10,398 bases of DNA from UBA8516 sp035457865 (GTDB taxonomy: Archaea > Thermoproteota > Nitrososphaeria > Nitrososphaerales > Nitrosopumilaceae), in the NCBI GenBank assembly GCA_035457865.1, contig DATIAR010000063.1, forward strand, positions 1-10,398. The letters are read 5' to 3'. Positions 1 to 5,015 of this stretch are shown here, in pieces. The position numbers were made by a program, and so were the translations under genes. Position 1 is the stretch's first letter; each line of letters opens with the position of its first letter. The notes under the pieces are model-generated. The model searched no databases. It was not told the DNA's origin and worked only from the letters and a program-made list of their open reading frames with translations.

Positions 1-15
1 CCCTTTGGGCCCATC

Positions 16-26
16 TTTTTAATTTA
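16..26 (+). promoter_or_regulatory. TATA-like box of the small membrane protein gene
   Basis: TTTTTAATTTA is centred about 25 nt before the ATG at 45. No Shine-Dalgarno-like sequence precedes that ATG, so a leaderless transcript is inferred. Confidence 0.4.
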
Positions 27-44
27 TGAAATAAATTGGATTTA

Positions 45-272
45 ATGAAAAAATCAGCTATAATATCGGTATCTTTGGGTCTGATAATCATATTTAGACT
101 GGTGTTTTTTCAGGTTTCAAACATATGTTATCCAAAAAGAGTCGAAATTGAATTTGATCTCAAAGATCTTGAATCAGGTTCAATAGAATATGCCACCTGT
201 TTGAGTTTACAAAACAAGATTGAAATTTTTAATCAAAATTGTGACCCCGATTTTAATGCGATCAGGTGTTGA
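45..272 (+). CDS. small membrane-anchored or secreted protein, function unknown
   Basis: I do not recognise a family. The 75-residue product starts MKKS and runs into a hydrophobic stretch at about residues 5-24 (IISVSLGLIIIFRLVFF), which could be a signal peptide or a single membrane anchor. The remaining ~50 residues are polar, with four cysteines spread over NICYP, ATCLS, QNCDP and a C-terminal IRC, so an extracytoplasmic disulfide-bonded domain is possible. I chose the ATG at 45 over the in-frame TTG at 36 because the AT-rich box TTTTTAATTTA (16-26) lies about 25 nt before the ATG, fitting a leaderless start. It is followed 69 nt later by cbtB in the same direction. A link to metal uptake is only a guess from position. 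Confidence 0.55.
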   Translation: MKKSAIISVSLGLIIIFRLVFFQVSNICYPKRVEIEFDLKDLESGSIEYATCLSLQNKIEIFNQNCDPDFNAIRC

Positions 273-280
273 TTAAACCT

Positions 281-287
281 TATATAA
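281..287 (+). promoter_or_regulatory. TATA box of cbtB
   Basis: TATATAA lies 25 nt before the TTG at 309 and about 58 nt before the ATG at 342. A second AT box, TTTTTAT, is at 292-298. Transcription starting near 309 would give either a leaderless TTG start or a ~33-nt leader before the ATG. Confidence 0.45.
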
Positions 288-341
288 CGAGTTTTTATCA
301 CAAAATCATTGGTCAATACAAGTTTAATTACAACACACAAA

Positions 342-524
342 ATGAACATTCCTTTGTTTGCTGCTGCAATACTTGTTGTAATTGCAGGTATGGGAATTTT
401 TGCGATAGGTTTTGATCAAGGACACATATTTAGCATAGTTTTGGGCCAAGAAGCTTTTGATGCCCTATATCTTCACGAATTAACTCATGATATGAGGCAT
501 GCAGCTGGCTTTCCATGCCATTAG
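342..524 (+). CDS. cbtB: CbtB-like cobalt transporter small subunit
   Basis: This is a 60-residue protein of the CbtB family, the small subunit of a proposed cobalt importer that normally works with the multi-spanning membrane protein CbtA. It has one N-terminal membrane segment (about residues 4-24, LFAAAILVVIAGMGIFAIGF) and the family's metal-ligand-rich tail HELTHDMRHAAGFPCH, with four histidines and a cysteine. The length is typical of the family. I prefer ATG 342; a TTG at 309 would add 11 residues and is better placed relative to the TATA box at 281. No cbtA is nearby: a guide RNA and tbp follow directly. Cobalt uptake would fit the cobalamin synthesis known in ammonia-oxidising archaea. 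The family call rests on recognising the tail motif; the transport role is family knowledge. Confidence 0.8.
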   Translation: MNIPLFAAAILVVIAGMGIFAIGFDQGHIFSIVLGQEAFDALYLHELTHDMRHAAGFPCH

Positions 525-535
525 TTTTAAAATAA
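525..535 (+). promoter_or_regulatory. TATA-like box for the C/D box sRNA
   Basis: TTTTAAAATAA begins directly after the cbtB stop codon and is centred about 25 nt before G555, the first base of the predicted sRNA. It contains the palindrome TTTTAAAA. Confidence 0.45.
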
Positions 536-554
536 GCAATCACTGATTTTTACT

Positions 555-620
555 GGGCCGCAATGAAGAATCAGAGTTATATCTGAAACGTGATGTAAAG
601 GCATTTGTCTGAGCTGCCTA
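555..620 (+). ncRNA. C/D box guide sRNA (2'-O-methylation guide)
   Basis: All four boxes of an archaeal C/D RNA appear in order with correct spacing. C box AUGAAGA is at 563-569 (one mismatch to RUGAUGA), D' box CUGA at 583-586, C' box GUGAUGU at 590-596 (last base off consensus) and D box CUGA at 609-612. The D' guide is 12-13 nt (570/571-582), the D guide exactly 12 nt (597-608), and the D'-C' gap is 3 nt. A terminal stem closes it: GGCCGC (556-561) against GCUGCC (613-618), 5 of 6 pairs. A TATA-like box lies 25 nt upstream and six Ts (627-632) follow. Such RNAs bind L7Ae, Nop5 and fibrillarin and direct methylation opposite the fifth base upstream of D or D'. Predicted target strings are ACAAAUGCCUUU (D, modified A at position 5) and AUAUAACUCUGA (D', modified A at position 5). 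I could not place these in rRNA or tRNA. Confidence 0.75.
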
Positions 621-626
621 TTGCAG

Positions 627-632
627 TTTTTT
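627..632 (+). terminator. T-tract terminator after the sRNA
   Basis: Six Ts follow GCAG just past the sRNA terminal stem. Oligo-T tracts are the usual archaeal intrinsic termination signal. Confidence 0.4.
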
Positions 633-682
633 CATGAATAAATTATTTGACATAAACCATATCGCATTAAAACGTTATAGAG

Positions 683-706
683 TATATATAAAGCCCATAT
701 ATAAGG
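683..706 (+). promoter_or_regulatory. tandem TATA boxes of tbp
   Basis: TATATATAA (around 684-691) is about 27 nt before the tbp ATG at 715, ideal for a leaderless transcript. A second CATATATAA follows at about 697-704. That copy would place a start inside the coding region, so it may instead be an extra TBP-binding site, giving the TBP gene a possible autoregulatory operator. The regulation is inference. Confidence 0.55.
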
Positions 707-714
707 AACCAAAT

Positions 715-1278
715 ATGCCTCAAACAAAACCAATAGTCAGTATAGAAAATGTTGTAGCTTCGGCGTCTGTTGATCAAAAAATTGACCTCAATGTCATTAC
801 ACAGACCTTTCCCGATGTTGAGTATCACCCAGATCAATTTCCAGGATTAGTCTTCAGACTAAAATCTCCAAAGACTGCTACACTGATTTTTAGTTCTGGC
901 AAAATGGTTTGTACCGGAGCCAAATCCGAAGAACAAGCTATTAAAGCAGTAAGAAGTGTGGTGCAAAAACTCCGAAAAGGCGGTATAAAAATCAAAAAAG
1001 ATGCAGTTATTGTTATACAAAACATTGTTGCATCTGCAAGCCTTGGAGGAAAAATCCACTTGGAACAGGCTGCAAGAACCCTTCCAAGAAGTATGTATGA
1101 ACCAGAGCAATTTCCTGGTCTGATTCACAGGATGCTTGATCCAAAGACAGTGATTCTGCTTTTTGCTTCAGGAAAACTTGTATGTACTGGTGCAAAAAAA
1201 GAATCTGAAGTATATCGAGCAGTACACAACTTGCACACTCTGCTTGAAGAAAAAGAACTAATGATCTACGAAAGCTAA
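715..1278 (+). CDS. tbp: TATA-box-binding protein (TBP)
   Basis: TBP binds the promoter TATA box and recruits TFB and RNA polymerase. The 187-residue product is two pseudo-symmetric repeats, as in all archaeal TBPs. Repeat 1 (about residues 7-95) has IENVVASAS, FPGLVFRLKSPKTA and FSSGKMVCTGAK. Repeat 2 (about 98-187) has IQNIVASAS, FPGLIHRMLDPKTV and FASGKLVCTGAK. These hold the DNA-kinking aromatic and saddle residues. The frame is open back to 634, but the TBP domain and the TATA box at 684-691 both point to ATG 715; the longer form would add 27 unrelated residues read through the promoter. It converges on pyrE, with a shared hairpin over both stop codons. Confidence 0.96.
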   Translation: MPQTKPIVSIENVVASASVDQKIDLNVITQTFPDVEYHPDQFPGLVFRLKSPKTATLIFSSGKMVCTGAKSEEQAIKAVRSVVQKLRKGGIKIKKDAVIVIQNIVASASLGGKIHLEQAARTLPRSMYEPEQFPGLIHRMLDPKTVILLFASGKLVCTGAKKESEVYRAVHNLHTLLEEKELMIYES

Positions 1279-1307
1279 ATCTGTAAGCATTTTTTATGCT
1301 TCAGATT
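1278..1307. terminator. bidirectional hairpin terminator between tbp and pyrE
   Basis: AATCTG (1278-1283) pairs with CAGATT (1302-1307), and AAGCAT (1285-1290) pairs with ATGCTT (1296-1301). That gives a 12-bp stem with one bulged T (1284) and a loop of five Ts. It begins on the last base of the tbp stop and contains the pyrE stop (1301-1303). Confidence 0.65.
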
Positions 1308-1909
1308 AGACCTATTTGTTTTTTAACACGTTCCAAAGTCTGATCATCAACCAAGTTTTCTTTATGCAGTAAAGTTGCTAATGTCATAATGTCAGTAATT
1401 TCATACAATCTAACATTCTCTGTTGCTAACGCTTCTCGCGCTCCCTCAAATCTGTTTATTATTGTAAACGCATCCGTTACAACCAAACCGGCATTTTTTA
1501 GTGGTCTTATAGCATTTATTAGAGAAAGACCAGTTGTTGCAACATCATCCACAAGCAAGACAGTTGTTCCTTTTGCTATCTTGCCTTCTATGACATTTTC
1601 AGTTCCATATTCCTTTGGTTTCTGTCTGATGTATATGAGAGGTTTTACAATCTCAATGGCAAGCGCAGATGCTATTACGAGTCCCGATGTAGGAACTGAG
1701 GCAATACAATCAAAATTCTCAAATCCAATCTTTTCTGATATTGTATTTTGAAGTGTCTTTATCATCTTTCTAAACTGGTGTGGGAAGCTTGGAACTAATC
1801 GTAAATCTATGTAGTAAGGGCTATCTTTGCCACTTGAAAGCTTGAAATTTCCAAACTTTATTGCGTCATTTTGGTACAAAAACGTTGCAAATTCTTTGAC
1901 AAACTCCAC
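1301..1909 (-). CDS. pyrE: orotate phosphoribosyltransferase
   Basis: It converts orotate and PRPP to orotidine 5'-monophosphate, the fifth step of de novo pyrimidine synthesis, in the cytosol. The 202-residue length is normal. Visible motifs are the substrate-binding FKLSSGKDSPYYIDLR (residues 22-37), PTSG (73-76), the flexible-loop region KPKEYGTENVIEG (97-109; many homologues have KxHG where this has KEYG) and the PRPP-binding LLVDDVATTG (118-127) with its acidic pair D121/D122. The start is GTG at 1909; the AT box at 1931-1940 lies ~26 nt upstream, fitting a leaderless GTG start. It is divergent from the LarA-like gene, sharing that box, and convergent with tbp. Confidence 0.93.
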   Translation of the reverse strand: MEFVKEFATFLYQNDAIKFGNFKLSSGKDSPYYIDLRLVPSFPHQFRKMIKTLQNTISEKIGFENFDCIASVPTSGLVIASALAIEIVKPLIYIRQKPKEYGTENVIEGKIAKGTTVLLVDDVATTGLSLINAIRPLKNAGLVVTDAFTIINRFEGAREALATENVRLYEITDIMTLATLLHKENLVDDQTLERVKKQIGLI

Positions 1910-1930
1910 AGCAAAATTAACTATATCAGA

Positions 1931-1940
1931 TTTATTTTAA
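1931..1940. promoter_or_regulatory. AT box shared by divergent pyrE and LarA-like gene
   Basis: TTTATTTTAA lies midway between the pyrE GTG (1909) and the LarA-like ATG (1960), about 26 nt from one and 25 nt from the other. No other AT-rich box fits either gene at the usual TATA distance, so one element seems to serve both directions. Confidence 0.5.
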
Positions 1941-1959
1941 CTGTCCTATCCGTAGTCTT

Positions 1960-3048
1960 ATGCCAGAAATTTGGCTCAACTATGGATCAACTGATGTTGT
2001 ATTAGACATAAGAGCAGAAAACCTTGACAAAAAAATAGACTCTAAAGGGACTATCCTGACAGATCCTGAAATCACATCAAAATTAGAACAAATTGATCTT
2101 TCAAAACCAACAGAACTTGTTATACTAGATCATTCAAAAACAGTACAAAAGGTAATTTCACTTTTATTTGATATGTGCAATCAAAAATCAATTCCAAAGC
2201 CTAGGCTCCTAGTTGATAAACTTAATGTGTATCTGATGAAGAGTATTTTCACGGATCCTAGTTTGGCAATCACAGAATTTAGTGATGTCCAACTTTCAAA
2301 TTCTAATCTAATCTTTGTAGGAGAAATGGAATTTGATGGATTATTTGGATTTAACACTATCTCTACAAAACTGATTAGAAGATATGGAAAAGAACACATG
2401 CTTGCAGCATACGAAAAAAGAAAAGGAAATTTTCCAGCACCAGGAGAAGAACTTGCAAATTTTGCGATAGCGCAGAAATTTACTGACGCATTTGAGATAT
2501 CGGCAATAGAAATAGTAGGTAATTCAACAGGAATAGTAAACTTGGCAACAGGCCATCCATCCTCCACATCATCAATATCAAAATCATTTGTGCCTATTGC
2601 CATAAACGAAGTAGGAAAACATAGAACTATGATAATTAGCCCTGGTAAGGAAAGTGGTAGTGAAACTCTTGGCAAATCACTTACTTCACTTTGGAATTGT
2701 TCTGAGGCGATCAAAGAAGAGGGACTCGCAATTCTCTTAGCAGAATGTGGAAGAGGCATAGGTTCAGATGCAATTCAACAATATATGGAAGGAAGGATGA
2801 ATTTGGATAGGCTGAAAAACCCTGCAAAATATGTAGACGGAATGGAAGATCTTTTGTTTTTAACTGAAACTGCAAAAAAATTTCAGATAGGAATAGTTTC
2901 GATTCTGCCAGAGTTCTATACAAAAGAAAAACTAGGGATGATAGCCTTTAGTGGTATAAAAGATGCTATGGATTATATCTTAAAGACACAAGGCATACGA
3001 CAAAAAGTTGCTGTAGTTTCAGATGGAACACACATTTTGTTAAGGTAG
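1960..3048 (+). CDS. LarA/DUF2088-like protein, function unknown
   Basis: The 362-residue protein resembles the lactate racemase (LarA, DUF2088) superfamily at both ends. The N-terminus EIWLNYGSTDVVLDI (3-17) matches the LarA opening (xVWLPYGKTEVxxxI), VILDHSK (54-60) matches its conserved early-strand region, and ILLAECGRGIGS (268-279) matches the family's C-terminal ILVAEC-x-x-G-x-G segment. The middle does not show the family's GTHR- or GGRK-type segments that carry nickel-pincer ligands in true LarA, so lactate racemisation is doubtful. No larB, larC or larE cofactor genes are in the window. ATG 1960 sits 25 nt after the shared AT box, so it is probably leaderless. The 3' end overlaps the convergent protease gene by 9 nt. 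An alternative is a related hydroxy-acid-binding or regulatory protein. Confidence 0.6.
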   Translation: MPEIWLNYGSTDVVLDIRAENLDKKIDSKGTILTDPEITSKLEQIDLSKPTELVILDHSKTVQKVISLLFDMCNQKSIPKPRLLVDKLNVYLMKSIFTDPSLAITEFSDVQLSNSNLIFVGEMEFDGLFGFNTISTKLIRRYGKEHMLAAYEKRKGNFPAPGEELANFAIAQKFTDAFEISAIEIVGNSTGIVNLATGHPSSTSSISKSFVPIAINEVGKHRTMIISPGKESGSETLGKSLTSLWNCSEAIKEEGLAILLAECGRGIGSDAIQQYMEGRMNLDRLKNPAKYVDGMEDLLFLTETAKKFQIGIVSILPEFYTKEKLGMIAFSGIKDAMDYILKTQGIRQKVAVVSDGTHILLR

Positions 3049-4116
3049 AATTGAAAACGGAAGCGGCGCACAGACAACAGCAAGACCAATTACTAATCCA
3101 AATAATTTTTTTCGTTTATTAGAAAGTGGCGAAATATCATCAAGCGGTCTCACATCAGGACTTCTCATACTAAATGAAAGTACAAAAAGCGCCATTATCC
3201 AGTATCCTAAAATCGCCAGCGTTCCAATTCCTGCGTATGTTGTAATTTTATGCCATTTTCTTCCAAGAGTTGCACGGGCTATATGTCCACCATCAAGCTG
3301 CCATGCTGGAAGAAGATTCAAAAATGTTATAAGAAATCCAAGCCACGCAGCATACAAAACAGGTGACATGATTACGTCCATTCCTTCAACTGCTTTTCCT
3401 GCTATAACGAGTGTTCCACTCATGATTATACTAGGATGTATTTCAACAAGTTCTGATTTGGAAAAAAGTGGTTGAGCCTCTTCCTCAGATATCATTGGAG
3501 AAAGATATGCACCATATGTTGAAACAATAACTGCTACAATTAATCCTGCAATTGGCCCTGCAATTCCAATATCGAACAATATGTCTCTATTTATTGTAAA
3601 ACTACGTGACATGATAAGAGCACCAAAAGTAGGAACCCCAACCACTGGTATGCCAGGAATAAAGTATGGCCAACTTGTTTTGAGTTTATGCCATTTTGAG
3701 GCGATTATGTGACCTAGTTCATGTATTCCTAATATTCCAATTAACGAAACCGTATAAAGTAAGGCGATTTCTAATGGATTTCCTATGTCAACTATAGAAT
3801 TTGCTTCAATTGTTCTATAGTAACCATCAACCATTACCATTGCTATAGTTGCAGCAAAAAGTACTCTTGGTAACCAAGCACGTCTTAACTTGGGTGGGTG
3901 AAAGATTCCTACTAAAAGAAATATCCTGTTCTCAAACTTCTCAAGTCTTCCAACTAGATTCTTTGATTCTAAACGTTGGGCAAGTTTTACAAATTTTGAT
4001 TTGAACCCTTCTTGCTCTATCTCAAATTGAAGTGCATCTATATTCTGATTTACACTTTTTATCTCAAATACTGAAGAAACAATGGATATCACTTCCTCTT
4101 GTGTAGGTTCACTCAA
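3040..4116 (-). CDS. M50 family site-2-type intramembrane metalloprotease
   Basis: Site-2 proteases cleave membrane-spanning substrates within the bilayer, often releasing regulators. The 358-residue protein has a ~80-residue hydrophilic, charged N-terminal domain followed by several membrane helices. The zinc motif HELGH is at 132-136 and the third ligand region LDGGH at 274-278 (D275). No PDZ domain is evident; the arrangement resembles the bacterial/archaeal proteins related to plastid EGY proteases. The start is TTG at 4116, chosen because the frame has no upstream ATG and the AT palindrome GAATTAATTC (4139-4148) is ~27 nt upstream. An internal start is possible. It is divergent from the GNAT gene and overlaps the LarA-like gene tail to tail. 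Confidence 0.88.
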   Translation of the reverse strand: MSEPTQEEVISIVSSVFEIKSVNQNIDALQFEIEQEGFKSKFVKLAQRLESKNLVGRLEKFENRIFLLVGIFHPPKLRRAWLPRVLFAATIAMVMVDGYYRTIEANSIVDIGNPLEIALLYTVSLIGILGIHELGHIIASKWHKLKTSWPYFIPGIPVVGVPTFGALIMSRSFTINRDILFDIGIAGPIAGLIVAVIVSTYGAYLSPMISEEEAQPLFSKSELVEIHPSIIMSGTLVIAGKAVEGMDVIMSPVLYAAWLGFLITFLNLLPAWQLDGGHIARATLGRKWHKITTYAGIGTLAILGYWIMALFVLSFSMRSPDVRPLDDISPLSNKRKKLFGLVIGLAVVCAPLPFSILP

Positions 4117-4138
4117 TGAATATGACTTCTTTTTCTAT

Positions 4139-4148
4139 GAATTAATTC
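4139..4148. promoter_or_regulatory. palindromic AT box between protease and GNAT genes
   Basis: GAATTAATTC is a perfect 10-bp palindrome at the centre of the gap, ~27 nt from the TTG at 4116 and ~29 nt from the TTG at 4173. It is a candidate shared TATA element or a dimeric-repressor site. Confidence 0.4.
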
Positions 4149-4172
4149 TTTTACTTGCTTAAAGTTAAATAA

Positions 4173-4697
4173 TTGATATATGCAGATAATTTAGAATTGC
4201 AAGTAGCACTAAGAGAAATTGGAGATTGTGTTATTAGAAGATGTGATCCTAGCGATCTAATTCCAGTAATGGAAATTAACATGAAAACATTACCTGAACA
4301 TTATTCTGATTATTTTTATGAAAGTTTACTTGCGGAACTTCCAGAATCATTTCTTGTTGCAGAGATTAATGGTAGAATAGTTGGATATATTATGTGCAAA
4401 ACAGAATATGGATTTTCTAATTTCAAAAAACTAGGCTTTGTGAAAAAAGGTCACGTAGTTTCCGTTGCTGTATTAGAAGAACAACGAAAAAAGGGAATTG
4501 GAAGAGCTCTAATTGAAGAAGCAATTGCTGGTACTAAGATAAAAAAAGCAGACGAGCTATATTTGGAAGTTCGTTGTAGCAATAATGAAGCGGTCAGGCT
4601 TTATGAAAAAATTGGATTTATTATAAAACAAAGAATAAAGTCATACTATCGTGATGGTGAAGATGCGTACTTGATGGCAATTGAATTCTTCTACTAG
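4173..4697 (+). CDS. rimI: GNAT N-acetyltransferase, RimI/Ard1-like
   Basis: Archaeal members acetylate N-termini of proteins with acetyl-CoA as donor. The GNAT fold is clear: VIRRCDPSDLIPVMEIN (20-36) forms the first strand and helix, VSVAVLEEQRKKGIGRAL (86-103) contains the acetyl-CoA pyrophosphate-binding R-x-x-G-x-G/A motif (R95, G98, G100), and LEVRCSNNEAVRLYEKIGF (121-139) is the Ard1-like C-terminal signature. YYRDGEDAYLMAIEF ends the domain as in RimI. The TTG at 4173 comes directly after an in-frame TAA; no ATG precedes the domain, and the next in-frame ATG (residue 33) would remove the first strand, so a non-ATG start is required. A later TTG near 4197 (residue 9) is an alternative. 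The symbol reflects family resemblance; substrate specificity cannot be read. Confidence 0.88.
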   Translation: MIYADNLELQVALREIGDCVIRRCDPSDLIPVMEINMKTLPEHYSDYFYESLLAELPESFLVAEINGRIVGYIMCKTEYGFSNFKKLGFVKKGHVVSVAVLEEQRKKGIGRALIEEAIAGTKIKKADELYLEVRCSNNEAVRLYEKIGFIIKQRIKSYYRDGEDAYLMAIEFFY

Positions 4698-4700
4698 ATC

Positions 4701-4710
4701 AAATTAAATT
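4701..4710 (+). promoter_or_regulatory. TATA-like box of the two-helix membrane protein gene
   Basis: AAATTAAATT lies about 28 nt before the ATG at 4734, just past the GNAT stop codon. This suggests separate transcription from the GNAT gene. Confidence 0.35.
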
Positions 4711-4733
4711 ACTCCAAAAAAGACTTTAGCGCT

Positions 4734-4958
4734 ATGACTAGACAACGAAACGTGGGTATAACGATCTTTGTTTTATGCATTATCGGATTTGTTGTTTATG
4801 CTTATCTTCTGATGCTTTCCGAATGGAGTCCAATAGTCCTACAACTTTCAGTACTTATGGCAGTGGGCGGAATACTGGGAGTCATATCATGGATTGGATA
4901 CAACATGGCAACATCCAAGCCATCTTCATCATCTACTGTATCAGACGACAAAAAATGA
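4734..4958 (+). CDS. small two-helix membrane protein, function unknown
   Basis: The 74-residue protein has two hydrophobic helices, about residues 8-29 (GITIFVLCIIGFVVYAYLLML) and 34-57 (IVLQLSVLMAVGGILGVISWIGY), joined by a short SEWSP turn. A hydrophilic serine-rich tail ends in DDKK. The basic MTRQR start suggests the N-terminus faces the cytoplasm, with the tail there too. Proteins of this shape, encoded singly, are common in ammonia-oxidising archaea, but I know no function. It follows the GNAT gene by 36 nt on the same strand and ends before an AT-only hairpin shared with the convergent methyltransferase gene. Confidence 0.75.
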   Translation: MTRQRNVGITIFVLCIIGFVVYAYLLMLSEWSPIVLQLSVLMAVGGILGVISWIGYNMATSKPSSSSTVSDDKK

Positions 4959-4984
4959 ACGCAATGTCGATGTTGGATATGAAC

Positions 4985-5015
4985 ATAATTTTATTCATAA
5001 AAATAAAATTATTTT
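4985..5015. terminator. AT-only hairpin, probable bidirectional terminator
   Basis: ATAATTTTATT (4985-4995) and AATAAAATTAT (5002-5012) form a perfect 11-bp inverted repeat with a 6-nt loop. A T-run follows on the plus strand. It lies between convergent genes and contains the stop codon (5009-5011) of the methyltransferase gene. Confidence 0.55.

Noticed and set aside
496..519. Inverted repeat GGCATG...CATGCC near the end of cbtB
   Set aside because: It is a 6-bp stem with a 12-nt loop inside the conserved RHAAGFPCH codons, explained by coding constraint, with no T-tract directly after it.
634..714. Longer N-terminus for TBP starting at ATG 634
   Set aside because: The extra 27 residues are read through the TATA boxes at 683-706 and add nothing TBP-like; the TBP domain starts right after ATG 715.
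1389..1751. 120-codon plus-strand frame inside pyrE
   Set aside because: It is antisense to a clearly conserved orotate phosphoribosyltransferase and has no recognisable domain.
2181..2759. 192-codon minus-strand frame inside the LarA-like gene
   Set aside because: It is serine/proline-rich shadow translation opposite a gene with family motifs, with no start context of its own.
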